A program made the position numbers and the translations under genes. Under the pieces are notes generated by a model. That model worked only from the letters and a program-made list of their open reading frames with translations, was not told the origin of the DNA and searched no databases. This document shows positions 39,381 through 48,580 of a stretch of DNA of 64,000 bases, piece after piece. The stretch's first letter is position 1, and each line of letters starts with the position of its first letter. The DNA is from Rheinheimera salexigens (GTDB lineage: Bacteria; Pseudomonadota; Gammaproteobacteria; Enterobacterales; Alteromonadaceae), in NCBI RefSeq assembly GCF_001752395.1, contig NZ_MKEK01000001.1:309466-373465 (forward strand), written 5' to 3'.

Positions 39381-40116
39381 ATTTGACTCGTTGCTGGCGC
39401 GTTAGCAATTTTGGCACACGGCAAAGCATGCCAAAAAATAACCTAGTATGCATTTTTGTAATGAGCCAATTATCTCTTAGCATATTAAAATTAGAACGAC
39501 CACCTAATGGATAAATAACCTTGGTGGAAATAAAGTGTACCGGGATGTCGTGCCAAAACAAACGCACCATAATGTCGGTATCAAAATCCATGCGCTGGCC
39601 TATAGAGTAACGTTGAATAATAGCGTTGCTACTATGCAATGGATAGACCCGAAACCCTAGCATTGAGTCTTTAATTTGCCAAGAAAGCGTTTCAATCCGT
39701 ACCCAAAAATGCGTGATTTCACGGCCGATTTTTCGCCCCAAAGGCATAGAGCTATCATATAACGGGGCGCCGCTAATAAGCGCTTCAGGATACTGCGTGG
39801 CTTTTTGCCAAAATAAGGGCACATCATTTACATCATGCTGACCGTCAGCATCAATTTGTAAGCCATGGCTAAAGCCTTGTTGATAGGCATATTGGATAGC
39901 TGTACACATCGCTACGCCTTTACCGGAGTTTTGGGCTAAGGTAATAATATTAACTTGGGAATACTGTGCAGCTAACTCGGCTAGCACCTGTTTGGTAGCA
40001 ATGTTTGAGCCATCATCAGCAATAATAATTGAATAACCAAAGGGTAATAGCTGCTGAACAGTGAGCTTAATAGTGTCATGGTGGTTATAAATCGGAATAA
40101 TAAAGCAGTTATTCAT
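39370..40116 (-). CDS. Glycosyltransferase family 2 protein
   Basis: A 248-residue GT-A fold enzyme with N-terminal IIPIYNHHDTIKLTV, nucleotide-sugar motif IIADDGSN and metal-binding GLQIDADGQHDVNDVP. The C-terminal part has no strong membrane helices. It belongs to the APE locus type in which a GT2 acts beside an LpxL-like acyltransferase. Acceptor and sugar are unknown. It overlaps both neighbours by about 10 bases. Confidence 0.87.
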   Translation of the reverse strand: MNNCFIIPIYNHHDTIKLTVQQLLPFGYSIIIADDGSNIATKQVLAELAAQYSQVNIITLAQNSGKGVAMCTAIQYAYQQGFSHGLQIDADGQHDVNDVPLFWQKATQYPEALISGAPLYDSSMPLGRKIGREITHFWVRIETLSWQIKDSMLGFRVYPLHSSNAIIQRYSIGQRMDFDTDIMVRLFWHDIPVHFISTKVIYPLGGRSNFNMLRDNWLITKMHTRLFFGMLCRVPKLLTRQQRVKYES

Positions 40117-40465
40117 CGTTTTTTAGCGTCCATTTTAAACGCCCCGAGGCCACTTTTTCACCTTGTTTTATATAGCTAAACAGGGTGGTGTTTGCCGCGC
40201 TTAATTCTAGAGATAGTAATAGCCGATCTTGCGGGCGAATCATTATCTGAAACTTTAAAACTTCTACTGAGGCAACTTCGACTAGCTGAGGAAAGTACTG
40301 TTTACAATATTGTACAACCCAATGCAGTTGGCTAACACCTGCCAGGACGGGTGCTTGTGGAAAGTGGCCATCGAAATAAGCAATATCTGGACTAATATCC
40401 AGCTGTAATTCAATCTTATTAGGCGTCTGTTGTTGTAGCTGTACCACAGGAAATAAGTTAGTCAT
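40109..40465 (-). CDS. apeI: FabZ-like 3-hydroxyacyl-ACP dehydratase, ApeI
   Basis: A 118-residue hotdog protein with the FabZ/FabA active-site helix (YFDGHFPQAPVLAGVSQLHW, His in GHFP). ApeI pairs with ApeP to form the polyene dehydratase in characterised systems. The end overlaps the glycosyltransferase start. Confidence 0.87.
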   Translation of the reverse strand: MTNLFPVVQLQQQTPNKIELQLDISPDIAYFDGHFPQAPVLAGVSQLHWVVQYCKQYFPQLVEVASVEVLKFQIMIRPQDRLLLSLELSAANTTLFSYIKQGEKVASGRLKWTLKNDE

Positions 40466-41810
40466 GATAAAACAAGGCTTCCAGTTGCTGCAGTGGCAGT
40501 TTACCCTGCTGATTAAAGGGCAGTGCTGACACGTACCGATATTTTCTTGGTAACATTACTCGTTCAAAGCGTTGCAGTAAATGTTGCTTTATGTGTTGAT
40601 TTACTGCTAGTTTTCCTTGTTGTTGCAACAACGTTTCGCCGTCTTCGGTTAATACTACCGCTAACGCTAATTGTACTTTCGCTTGGCGTAGCACCAAAGC
40701 CGCAGCTTGGCCAACCAAAGGGGACAAAAGGCAGTGCTGCTCAACTTCGGGCAATGATAAACGTTTTTCTTCAATTTTCACAATGCGGTCAAGTCGGCCT
40801 AATAGCCGAAAATGTTTGGCGCTTAATAACTGCACTTGATCAGAGGTGGTAAAGTTGCCTGCAACATCTAGGTAAGGTGAAGAGACTTGTAGTGCTTGCT
40901 GGTCATTTTGGCTAATACTCACAGCATCGAACACTTGCCAAACTGCATCTGCTATATCACGCTGACGAAAGGCAATGCCACCGGTTTCAGTACTACCAAA
41001 TACCTCAATAGGTGCTTGTTTTAGCGCGGCTAGATAGCGCGGAGGAACGTCATCAGCTAAAGGTCCGCCAGAACTAAAAATAGCTAAACAGTGCTGGGCA
41101 GCGGGTGCAAGAATTGCAATGTCATCAAATCTAGCCAAGTGTGCTGGGCTAGCAACAAAGACCACTTGATGGCGTTGTAGTAGGTCTTGCCATTGCTCTA
41201 AATAGCTTAACTGAACTCGGTATTGTAAATGACCATAACATAGCGGCCATAATAAACGAAAGAGTAAGCCATATATATGTTGATAAGAGACGGTGGCGGC
41301 AAATAAGGTTTGCTGATTAAACTCTGACCCAAACTGAGCTTGCAGCACTTGCACCTCAAGCAGTAGTTGCGACAATTTTTTGCTAATAAGCTTAGGCTGG
41401 CCGGTAGAGCCCGACGTAAAAAAGCTTATCTTGGTTAGGTTATCTAACGGTAATGAGTCATGATATAACGGCTGGTTCTTACTACTCAACGGATCACTTT
41501 CAGGCAGTATCACGGGCGTTTTCCAATCACAGTTTTGCATTGCTAGCGTTAATGTCTGCGGTTGATTATCTGGCGCTATTACAATATGTTTGCCCTGCTG
41601 AGACAAAGCAATAAACCAAAGTGAAAACCATAAACTGTCCGGATGATACAGTAAAACCGTATCGCCAGACTGGCTATCAATAAAGTTGTTTACTTGTTGT
41701 AACTGGCATTGCCACTGTTGGGCAGTGGTAATGCTAGTACCGTCGGTAAATAACGGCTGTGCTGGCGAGGGCCAACTTAACTGCCAGTAATTATTTTGCT
41801 GCTTTAACAA
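40458..41810 (-). CDS. apeH: AMP-dependent acyl-ACP ligase (ApeH-like)
   Basis: A 450-residue ANL-superfamily enzyme that activates the aryl starter acid (4-coumarate or 4-hydroxybenzoate) and loads it on the ACP. It has the P-loop-like FFTSGSTGQPKLISKKL, A5-like VFGSTETGGIAFRQ, RLLGRLDRIVKIEEKRLS and a C-terminal lysine in NQQGKLP. The chain is shorter than most ligases (the N-terminal subdomain is reduced), as is usual for the APE type. It overlaps both neighbours. Confidence 0.88.
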   Translation of the reverse strand: MLKQQNNYWQLSWPSPAQPLFTDGTSITTAQQWQCQLQQVNNFIDSQSGDTVLLYHPDSLWFSLWFIALSQQGKHIVIAPDNQPQTLTLAMQNCDWKTPVILPESDPLSSKNQPLYHDSLPLDNLTKISFFTSGSTGQPKLISKKLSQLLLEVQVLQAQFGSEFNQQTLFAATVSYQHIYGLLFRLLWPLCYGHLQYRVQLSYLEQWQDLLQRHQVVFVASPAHLARFDDIAILAPAAQHCLAIFSSGGPLADDVPPRYLAALKQAPIEVFGSTETGGIAFRQRDIADAVWQVFDAVSISQNDQQALQVSSPYLDVAGNFTTSDQVQLLSAKHFRLLGRLDRIVKIEEKRLSLPEVEQHCLLSPLVGQAAALVLRQAKVQLALAVVLTEDGETLLQQQGKLAVNQHIKQHLLQRFERVMLPRKYRYVSALPFNQQGKLPLQQLEALFYHD

Positions 41811-42345
41811 CGCGCCGTACCTGCCACTCGATAAACATCAATAATCCCATTAGTACGTAAGCTATAAAACCGTTGTACAACAGCCATAAATCCCAATCGC
41901 CTAAAGTAGCGGTTAACAAAGCAATGCTGCCATTTATTAGAAAAAACAGACACCAGACTTGTGTTACTTTACGGGTGTAAGTTTGCGCTTTTTGATCAAG
42001 CTCGCCGTCCATTAACCTTGCTATACGCTCAACTACCGTGGGCGGATAAAGCAATGAATAACCAAATAACAACAACATACCGGCATTCATCCAAACGGGA
42101 TAGTACAGCATTGCATGTTCAGCTTGTCCTAGCAGCATCGCCAGTATCAAACTTAAGCAAGTGACCAAAAAAAAACTACGGCTAGCTAAACCTCCTTGGC
42201 CGGTAAAAGATTTAAACAGTGCGATACCGGCAATCGGCAACAATGCTGCTGCCGGGTGCCAATGGTTTATTGCCCACCACACGTAAAGGGGGTAGAGCAA
42301 TAACGCAACTTTTAAAGCACGTTTAAGCCAAGCTTTTATTTGCAT
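41791..42345 (-). CDS. COG4648 integral membrane protein of the aryl polyene locus
   Basis: About 184 residues with five or six membrane helices (for example LLLYPLYVWWAIN, FFLVTCLSLILAMLL, VWCLFFLINGSIALLTATL, AYVLMGLLMFIEWQV). This family is found next to the ACP and acyl-ACP ligase genes in APE clusters, but its function is unknown. ATG 42345 lies inside the ACP gene; a TTG 9 bases upstream is possible. Confidence 0.82.
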   Translation of the reverse strand: MQIKAWLKRALKVALLLYPLYVWWAINHWHPAAALLPIAGIALFKSFTGQGGLASRSFFLVTCLSLILAMLLGQAEHAMLYYPVWMNAGMLLLFGYSLLYPPTVVERIARLMDGELDQKAQTYTRKVTQVWCLFFLINGSIALLTATLGDWDLWLLYNGFIAYVLMGLLMFIEWQVRRVVKAAK

Positions 42346-42592
42346 TACGTTCAATTAACGCATAAACCGCATTAACTACATCACCAACAGTGCGCACCGT
42401 CTTAAATGCTTCGGGTTCAATTTTCTTCCCGGTCATTTCACGCAACTTCACTACTAAATCAACAGCATCAATGCTGTCTAGGTCTAAATCTTCGTAAAGG
42501 TGCGCATCTAAGTGTATTTGTTCGCCATCAAGCTCGAACTCTTTTACCATAAGCTGTTGCAGCAGGTTAAACACATCTTGTTTCGTTTTCAT
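42323..42592 (-). CDS. apeF: Acyl carrier protein (second of a pair)
   Basis: An 89-residue acidic four-helix carrier with the phosphopantetheine attachment Ser40 in DLDLDSIDAVDLVVKL. It lies directly after another ACP gene, as apeE and apeF do in APE clusters. Assignment of E versus F is by order only. Presumably it is loaded by the Sfp-type transferase at 52528-53106. Confidence 0.87.
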   Translation of the reverse strand: MKTKQDVFNLLQQLMVKEFELDGEQIHLDAHLYEDLDLDSIDAVDLVVKLREMTGKKIEPEAFKTVRTVGDVVNAVYALIERNANKSLA

Positions 42593-42595
42593 TGT

Positions 42596-42859
42596 TTACT
42601 CCACTAACTGCTGTTGCTTAACATACAATGCTAATTTATTTAGGCTGGCAAAATGCTGTTTATTTTGTTCAGAGTTTGCATCAGGTTTAATATTATATTG
42701 TTTCTTTAATGCCTGGCCTAATTCCAATGCATCAATTGAATCTAACCCTAAGCCGTCAACAAATAACGGTGCGTCATCATCTATATCATCTGGAGTTATA
42801 TCTTCCAGCTCCAATGTATTAATAATTAGCTGCTTAAGTTCGAGTTTCAAAGAGTCCAT
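42596..42859 (-). CDS. apeE: Acyl carrier protein (first of a pair)
   Basis: An 87-residue carrier protein with Ser41 in GLGLDSIDALELG. It starts one base after the acyltransferase stop and precedes the second ACP by 3 bases. In APE systems the two carriers split starter loading and chain elongation. Confidence 0.87.
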   Translation of the reverse strand: MDSLKLELKQLIINTLELEDITPDDIDDDAPLFVDGLGLDSIDALELGQALKKQYNIKPDANSEQNKQHFASLNKLALYVKQQQLVE

Positions 42860-42860
42860 G

Positions 42861-43625
42861 TTACTTCACTGCCTGTTGATAAAAATACTGTAAATCCCTA
42901 GTCAACTGGCGGGCAGCTAACGAAGGGGACTGAATGCGTTCCAAATAATCGGTAAGCTGAATATCTTGTAAATATTTAATGCTCAACGTTGGCTTTTTTG
43001 CGGGAACCTGATACCACTTTTCCTGTTTAGTGAGGGTACTTGGCTGGCAACAAATATACAATGCTAGATAGCCCCGCTTTGCTCGAAGCGCGATATTAGC
43101 AGCGCCACGCTGAAATACCAATGTAGATCCTGGAGTACTGCGAGTACCTTCTGGAAAAATGATTAAATTATTACCTTTATTTAAAGAGGCTGCACAATCA
43201 TCTAATAGCTTGTCTGGATCAGAATTACTAATATAACCAGTGCTAGTGATTACACCGCGCATAAAAGGATTGGAAAATAATTGTGCTTTTACCACACAAT
43301 CGGCTTGTGGTGTCATAGCAATTAGCGCTACCACGTCAATCAAGCTAGGATGATTAGCAATAATAATTTGGCCGCGAGCCTGCTCTAATTGAGCAGAGGC
43401 GGTAAAGTTGAAATTAAAAATACCGACAAAACGCATCAAGGCAATAAAACCTTTAAACGCTTTATGCACAGTATGCCGAGCATGGCGTTTACGTTGTTCT
43501 AAATCACGAATAAATAAACGCTGTAGCGGAAATACGGTTAAAGACAGTAAAACACCGCCAATACCGAAAACGGCAAAGCAAAACCCTGTCGCTAGAATAC
43601 GATACCAATGATTTAATTGTTGCAT
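42861..43625 (-). CDS. PlsC-family 1-acylglycerol-3-phosphate-type acyltransferase (ApeD-like)
   Basis: A membrane-associated acyltransferase of about 254 residues. An N-terminal hydrophobic helix (ILATGFCFAVFGIGGVLLSL) is followed by the HX4D catalytic site (IIANHPSLIDVVALI) and FPEGTRSTPGS. It could transfer the polyene acyl chain to a lipid or to the resorcinol. ATG 43625 has AAGG 8 bases upstream and overlaps the CLF gene; an ATG 24 bases earlier is less likely. Confidence 0.85.
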   Translation of the reverse strand: MQQLNHWYRILATGFCFAVFGIGGVLLSLTVFPLQRLFIRDLEQRKRHARHTVHKAFKGFIALMRFVGIFNFNFTASAQLEQARGQIIIANHPSLIDVVALIAMTPQADCVVKAQLFSNPFMRGVITSTGYISNSDPDKLLDDCAASLNKGNNLIIFPEGTRSTPGSTLVFQRGAANIALRAKRGYLALYICCQPSTLTKQEKWYQVPAKKPTLSIKYLQDIQLTDYLERIQSPSLAARQLTRDLQYFYQQAVK

Positions 43626-44317
43626 TTTTTTGCCTTGCTCCACTGCCATTGCCGCTGATGACCAGGCAAAATTAACTGTTCTTGCTCACCTTGTAAAAAA
43701 GTTAATAACTTAAGCGCCTGATCAGCGTCCGCTAGACTTTGCTCATTGGGATGCATAGTAAACTGGACTAATTCACCTTCAGTACGGTGCAGCAGGATCG
43801 CTAGAGCGATAGACGCTGACGGGTCTTGGCAAAATTGCTGATAGGGTTCAGGTACAGGCTCATCTGCGTAAACGACGAGAAGTTGCATTAAATCAGGCTC
43901 GCTATAAAAGCGAGCAGCAGCCTCTAATACCGCATAATGCAAGCTATCAGCACCCGCCGCTATGGCATTGCTATCGGCCTGATTTTGGCTATACATACTA
44001 AATTGGCCGCTAATAGCATTATGCACAGATAAGGCAAACTGCGAGGGTGATAACAGCTCCTGATTACCCAATTGTTGCAGCAGCATTAACGTTTTATGCA
44101 AATCACCGTGACGAGAAGAAAAAATGGTTGGTAGAGGAGTATTGTCGTGCTGTTCAACAGCTTGTAGAGCAACATCAAAGGCGAGTTTGGTCATTTTGCT
44201 AAAGCGTCGACGTGTCATCGCTGGCACTTGGCTTAAAGTAGGTTGTGCTGAAACTATAGCGCCATCTTTGTTTGCTGACGGCGTCCAAACCGCCCAGGAT
44301 TTTATATATAATTCCAC
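43613..44317 (-). CDS. apeC: Ketosynthase-like chain length factor (ApeC-like)
   Basis: A 234-residue protein of the beta-ketoacyl synthase N-terminal-like family. It aligns with the first half of a ketosynthase (RHGDLHKTLMLLQQL, SPSQFALSVHNAISGQFSM) but the active-site cysteine is replaced and the C-terminal half with both histidines is missing. In characterised APE systems such a protein (ApeC) pairs with the ketosynthase ApeO. It has a GTG start and is first in the roughly 17-kb minus-strand operon. Confidence 0.85.
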   Translation of the reverse strand: MELYIKSWAVWTPSANKDGAIVSAQPTLSQVPAMTRRRFSKMTKLAFDVALQAVEQHDNTPLPTIFSSRHGDLHKTLMLLQQLGNQELLSPSQFALSVHNAISGQFSMYSQNQADSNAIAAGADSLHYAVLEAAARFYSEPDLMQLLVVYADEPVPEPYQQFCQDPSASIALAILLHRTEGELVQFTMHPNEQSLADADQALKLLTFLQGEQEQLILPGHQRQWQWSKAKKCNN

Positions 44318-44488
44318 GTCAGCATCATCCCTATCCTAAATTAATAACACTAAAAAGCGGCTATGATATATAAATTAGTTATAAAAAGTAAATTAAAAAC
44401 ACTTTAATTCAATATTGATTGACCCTAAGGGCAGTTAGCGGGCAAAATCATCGGCTTGAAATATTCAATTGGGATAAAGTGATACAAG
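44318..44488. promoter_or_regulatory. Divergent control region between the APE operon and darA
   Basis: A 171-base A/T-rich gap that must hold the promoters of the minus-strand APE operon and the plus-strand darAB genes. For the minus strand, TTTACT, 18 bases, TATCAT is a plausible -35/-10 (about 44390-44361). No clear operator was found. Shared placement suggests co-regulation of both pigment halves. Confidence 0.5.
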
Positions 44489-45406
44489 ATGCGCAGAATC
44501 TTAGTTATAAATTATTCGCAAACGGGCCAACTTAATAGGCTTGTTTCTTCTGTCTGTACTCCTTTATTAACGGCAGATGACATTCAAGTTGATTTTATTG
44601 CTGTGCAACCGGTTACACCTTATCCGTTTCCTTGGTCTTTGATTCGCTTTTTTTCTGTTTTTCCAGAAACAGTATTACAAATTCCGCAGCCACTGCTGCC
44701 TCCCACGACCGAATTAGCCGAAAAGTACGATCTGATTATCTTAGCTTATCAGGTGTGGTTTTTATCGCCATCCTTGCCCATTAGCAGCTTTTTACAGACC
44801 CCCCTAGCGCAACAGATTTTTAAGAATACGCCTGTTGTTACTTTGATTGGCTGTCGCAACATGTGGCTAATGGCACAAGAAAAAGTTAAAGTTCACTTGC
44901 AGCGGCTACAAGCTAGGCTGGTTGATAATATTGCGTTAATTGATAAATGCGGTAGTGCAGCCAGCTTTATTGCCACGCCAATGTGGATGTTTACGGGCAA
45001 GCAAAAAGCCAAGTCTTGGCTGCCAAAGGCTGGAATTAGTGAGCAAGATATCAAGGCGGCGAGTCGCTTTGGTGATCGCATCGCCCAGCGGCTTCAAGAA
45101 GATAGCAGCGCTATTACCTGCAGCATGTTAACCGGTTTACAAGCAGTGACTATTGATGAAAAACTGATTGCGAGTGAGCGGGTAGGTAACCATAGTTTTA
45201 GTGTCTGGGCCAAGTTGTTATACCGGTTAGGCCCAGAGCAGAGCATACGCCGTAAGTTTGGTCTTGCAGTCTACGTGTGCTTTTTATTGCTATTAATAAT
45301 TACCGTAGTGCCTATTACCACCTTGGCTAAGAAGCTACTTGCTCCCCTAACGAAAAAACGTATTGCTAAGCAAAAACGCTATTTTGCGGCTCCGTCCGGC
45401 GAATAA
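44489..45406 (+). CDS. darA: Dialkylresorcinol condensing enzyme DarA
   Basis: A 305-residue protein with an N-terminal flavodoxin-like fold (ILVINYSQTGQLNRLV), a central part rich in WFLSPSLPISSFL-type motifs and a C-terminal membrane helix (VCFLLLLIITVVPITTL, about 259-275) with a basic tail. This is the DarA layout. DarA and DarB join two acyl chains into the cyclohexanedione precursor of dialkylresorcinols. It is divergent from the APE operon and 51 bases ahead of darB. Confidence 0.9.
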   Translation: MRRILVINYSQTGQLNRLVSSVCTPLLTADDIQVDFIAVQPVTPYPFPWSLIRFFSVFPETVLQIPQPLLPPTTELAEKYDLIILAYQVWFLSPSLPISSFLQTPLAQQIFKNTPVVTLIGCRNMWLMAQEKVKVHLQRLQARLVDNIALIDKCGSAASFIATPMWMFTGKQKAKSWLPKAGISEQDIKAASRFGDRIAQRLQEDSSAITCSMLTGLQAVTIDEKLIASERVGNHSFSVWAKLLYRLGPEQSIRRKFGLAVYVCFLLLLIITVVPITTLAKKLLAPLTKKRIAKQKRYFAAPSGE

Positions 45407-45457
45407 AGTAGTAATAAGTAGTAATAAACAGTGAAGACATGAGTTGAAGGGAATTTG

Positions 45458-46621
45458 ATGTCAGTAAAGCCAGTGTATATTAGTCGTATTGCAGCAGAGT
45501 TACCTTTTGATGCAGTATCAAATGAAGATATGGAGTCCCGACTGGGGCAAGTAGGCAATAAACCTTCTCGCGCTAGACGGTTAATTTTACGCAGTAATGG
45601 TATTAAACAGCGTCATTACGTTATCGATCCAGCTACGGGAAAAGCAGCGTTTAATAATGCCCAGCTAGCTGCTTTGGCCATTCGTAAGCTTTGTGCAACA
45701 CCGGAACAGTTAAATAGTATTGAATGCCTAGTGGCTAGTAGCTCAGCACCCGATCAATTGATGCCGAACCATGCGGTTATGGTACACGGTGAGCTTGGTA
45801 ATCCGCCGTGCGAAGTGGTTGCAACGGCAGGTATTTGTCTCTGTGGTATTACGGCTTTAAAGTACGCTTGGATGAGTGTTGCCAGTGGAAATAGCGAAAA
45901 TGCGGTAGCGTGCGGCTCTGAAGTGGCTTCCAATATGATGCATGCTCGTAACTTTAGTGCTGAAAGCGCTGCGAAACTTGCCCAACTAGATAAGCAACCT
46001 GAGTTAGCATTTGAAAAAGACTTTTTACGCTGGATGCTGTCTGACGGTGCCGGTGCGGTTTGGTTGCAAAATAAACCTGCAGAAAAAGGGCTAAGCCTAC
46101 GCATTCACTGGATTGAAATTATTTCATTTGCCAACCAATTACCGGCTTGTATGTATGCAGGTGCTGAACAAACTGCCACTGGCTTACAGGGCTGGACCCA
46201 GTTTGATGCCGCCGGTCGTGCTGAGCAATCGGTGATGTCCGTTAAGCAAAATGTTAAACTGTTAAATGAAAATATTGTCACGGTAACCGTCGAGCAAGCC
46301 TTACAACGCGTATTGCAAAAACACCCTATGTTACCTGAACAAATAGATTATTTTTTACCACATTATTCTTCAGAATATTTTCGCGATCGGTTATTAGTAG
46401 GGTTAGAAAATATTGATTTTGTGATCCCACAACATAAATGGTTTACTAATTTAACCAGCAAAGGTAATACTGGTTCAGCCTCTATTTTTATTATGCTAGA
46501 AGAGCTTTTTCACAGCGGAAAACTGCAAGTAGGCGAAAAAATTCTCTGTTACATTCCCGAAAGTGGTCGTTTTTCAAGTGCCTTTATGTTGTTAGAGGTA
46601 GCCAGTAATGGAGCTGGATGA
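45458..46621 (+). CDS. darB: Beta-ketoacyl-ACP synthase III-type DarB
   Basis: A 387-residue KAS III homolog that performs the head-to-head condensation in dialkylresorcinol synthesis. Likely catalytic residues are Cys127 (TAGICLCG), His in FLPHYSSEYF and Asn in KGNTGSASI. The ATG at 45458 has GAAGGGA upstream; a TTG directly before it is less likely. The 3' end overlaps the next gene by 14 bases. Confidence 0.92.
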   Translation: MSVKPVYISRIAAELPFDAVSNEDMESRLGQVGNKPSRARRLILRSNGIKQRHYVIDPATGKAAFNNAQLAALAIRKLCATPEQLNSIECLVASSSAPDQLMPNHAVMVHGELGNPPCEVVATAGICLCGITALKYAWMSVASGNSENAVACGSEVASNMMHARNFSAESAAKLAQLDKQPELAFEKDFLRWMLSDGAGAVWLQNKPAEKGLSLRIHWIEIISFANQLPACMYAGAEQTATGLQGWTQFDAAGRAEQSVMSVKQNVKLLNENIVTVTVEQALQRVLQKHPMLPEQIDYFLPHYSSEYFRDRLLVGLENIDFVIPQHKWFTNLTSKGNTGSASIFIMLEELFHSGKLQVGEKILCYIPESGRFSSAFMLLEVASNGAG

Positions 46622-47024
46622 TGTGCCTCAAGATGACAGCAGCAGTTATGGTGGTCATAAAAAGCTCCTGTACGCGACCACGCGTGATGGCCGTTATACC
46701 GGTACGCAAAGTAGCGGCTGGGATACCGAGGCCTTTGCTACCACTTTAGCGGTAGAAACATTAGAACAGCAAGCGCATGAGGCCCATAAGCAGTGGCAAC
46801 AAGGGCTCTTGTCGCCCCTACCTTTTTTGATGTATCAGGCTAGGTTAGATGAAGCAGGCCTAAGTCAGATCAGTGGCTTTTGGCGCTGGCGTATTCGCCG
46901 TCATTTTAATCCCGCTCATTATCGGGGTCTATCTAGCACCATCTTACAACGATACAGTGACGCCCTTGCTGTACCTTTGTCTCAACTTCAAGCCTATCAG
47001 TTGCAAGCTAATCAGCAGGTATAA
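46608..47024 (+). CDS. Uncharacterised small protein of the DAR locus
   Basis: A 138-residue hydrophilic protein with no signal peptide and no recognised domain. It has an acidic N-terminus, then YATTRDGRYTGTQSSGWDTE, a helical middle (ETLEQQAHEAHKQW) and a basic FWRWRIRRHFNP segment. It overlaps darB by 14 bases, has its own GAGGT ribosome-binding site inside darB, and ends one base before the BtrH_N gene. The tight packing says it belongs to the pathway; its role is unknown. Confidence 0.75.
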   Translation: MELDDVPQDDSSSYGGHKKLLYATTRDGRYTGTQSSGWDTEAFATTLAVETLEQQAHEAHKQWQQGLLSPLPFLMYQARLDEAGLSQISGFWRWRIRRHFNPAHYRGLSSTILQRYSDALAVPLSQLQAYQLQANQQV

Positions 47025-47025
47025 T

Positions 47026-48030
47026 ATGACCTTTACTCATCAACAAAGCGCACATTGTGAAAGCGGTGTAATGTCTAGCTTATTGACAAATGCCGGCTTT
47101 GCTATCAGTGAGCCAATGGTATTTGGATTATCATCGGCATTAGCTTTTGCTTATTTACCTATTGTTAAGCTAAATGGCATGCCATTAATTGCGTATCGGA
47201 TGCCGCCAAAGCATATTATTAATACTTTGAATAAACGCTTAGGTTTGAATATTCAGAGTCAACGTTTTAGCCGAGTTGAGGCGGGTCAGTTGGCACTTGA
47301 TCAGGCTTTAGCCAATCAGCAAGCTGTTGGCTTACAAACTAGTGTGTTTTGGTTACCCTATTTTCCAGCAGAAATGCGTTTTCATTTTAACGCCCATAAC
47401 TTACTGGTTTACGGTAAAGAAAATGATAATTACTTAATTAGTGACCCAGTATTTGAAGAAGTGGTGCAATGTGACAGTATGGCACTAAATAAAGCCCGTT
47501 TTGCTAAAGGCGCCTTGGCGCCTAAAGGTTTAATGTATACCTTAGGGCGCACGCCAACTGAGGTAAACTGGCCTAAGCTTATTCGGCAAAGTATTAAAGC
47601 CACTACCCGTATTCTCGATGGTTTACCTTTACCTTGGATTGGTGTGCGCGGTATTTTTCATTTAGCTAAGCAAATTGAAAAGCTGGATCCTAGCGCTAAG
47701 AAGTATAATCGACTATATCTGACCCATATCGTACGGATGCAAGAAGAGATTGGTACTGGAGGGGCTGGGTTTCGTTTTATGTACGCCTCATTTTTACAAG
47801 AAGCGGCAACAAAACTTAATGAGCCGGTATTGCACGATGCCGCCAATCAAATGACCTTAATTGGTGATGGCTGGCGCGGCTTTGCGTCACAATTGGTGCA
47901 GTATTGTAAAGCCAAACAAGCGGATACAGATTTTTCGGTACTGGCCACCAGCTTACGGCAATTGGCTGTGCAAGAGCGTCAATTGATGCAACAGTTAGCG
48001 GCGTGGAGCAAACAGACTGCGAATGGTTAA
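47026..48030 (+). CDS. BtrH N-terminal domain protein
   Basis: A 334-residue protein of the BtrH_N superfamily (papain-like acyltransferases/peptidases first seen in butirosin biosynthesis). The Cys in AHCESGVMSSLL and the His in FNAHNLLVYG, followed by NYLISDP, form the expected catalytic pair. A helical C-terminal half follows (about 190-330). BtrH moves an acyl group from an ACP to an amine; here it may transfer a polyene or alkyl chain from an ACP (inference). Start ATG at 47026, one base after the preceding stop. Confidence 0.87.
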   Translation: MTFTHQQSAHCESGVMSSLLTNAGFAISEPMVFGLSSALAFAYLPIVKLNGMPLIAYRMPPKHIINTLNKRLGLNIQSQRFSRVEAGQLALDQALANQQAVGLQTSVFWLPYFPAEMRFHFNAHNLLVYGKENDNYLISDPVFEEVVQCDSMALNKARFAKGALAPKGLMYTLGRTPTEVNWPKLIRQSIKATTRILDGLPLPWIGVRGIFHLAKQIEKLDPSAKKYNRLYLTHIVRMQEEIGTGGAGFRFMYASFLQEAATKLNEPVLHDAANQMTLIGDGWRGFASQLVQYCKAKQADTDFSVLATSLRQLAVQERQLMQQLAAWSKQTANG

Positions 48031-48034
48031 ACCG

Positions 48035-48580
48035 TTAACGCGCTGCCGTGGCAAAATCACTAAACTGCCAATTTTTAGGCTGCCAGTGACCAGGGCGTAG
48101 ATGCACAGCCTGCCCACTCAGTTGGTTGTTGCCTTGTAGGCAGCGGATTAATAGTGCCTCTGGTACTATATCGCAATGTAAGTCGGCATAAGCTAACTCG
48201 GCTAATGGCTGCCACGGCTCGCTTCCGGCACCAATAAACACATTGGGGCCATCTAAATTTAACATTTGAGCCGCATAAAAGCTGGCAGCATTACTGACAC
48301 TATTTACAAATTCAAATGGCTTAGGCAGTTGCTGCTGAACAATAACGGTATCTAATAAAGCATACATATTAGCTAAGGATGGATAATCCGCAGCTAAATA
48401 AATACCGCAACGACTCGCGAGTTGGCCGCGAAATGGCAGTGCCAACAATAATGTTAGCAACGCTAATCGATCCATACGCCGCGGCATACGTGGCAATTGT
48501 TGCTTTAATTGTTGCTTTAGCATCTTGTCAGTACTATTAGCATCGAGGGTTAGCTCGTAATGTTGGACAACACTAAACAT
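48035..48580 (-). CDS. Truncated ketosynthase-like protein (possible chain length factor)
   Basis: About 181 residues that resemble only the N-terminal half of a ketosynthase: MDRLALLTLLLALPF, then VNSVSNAASFYAAQMLNLDG, where the nucleophile position lacks cysteine. Both catalytic histidines are absent. It overlaps the upstream ketosynthase (TGATG), mirroring the ApeO/ApeC arrangement, so it may be that enzyme's non-catalytic partner. The ATG at 48580 has GAGGAA upstream. Confidence 0.7.
   Translation of the reverse strand: MFSVVQHYELTLDANSTDKMLKQQLKQQLPRMPRRMDRLALLTLLLALPFRGQLASRCGIYLAADYPSLANMYALLDTVIVQQQLPKPFEFVNSVSNAASFYAAQMLNLDGPNVFIGAGSEPWQPLAELAYADLHCDIVPEALLIRCLQGNNQLSGQAVHLRPGHWQPKNWQFSDFATAAR

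Noticed and set aside
46873..47025. Upstream extension of the BtrH_N gene
   Set aside because: It would overlap the 138-residue gene almost wholly and add a sequence without homology; the ATG at 47026 gives the conserved start.
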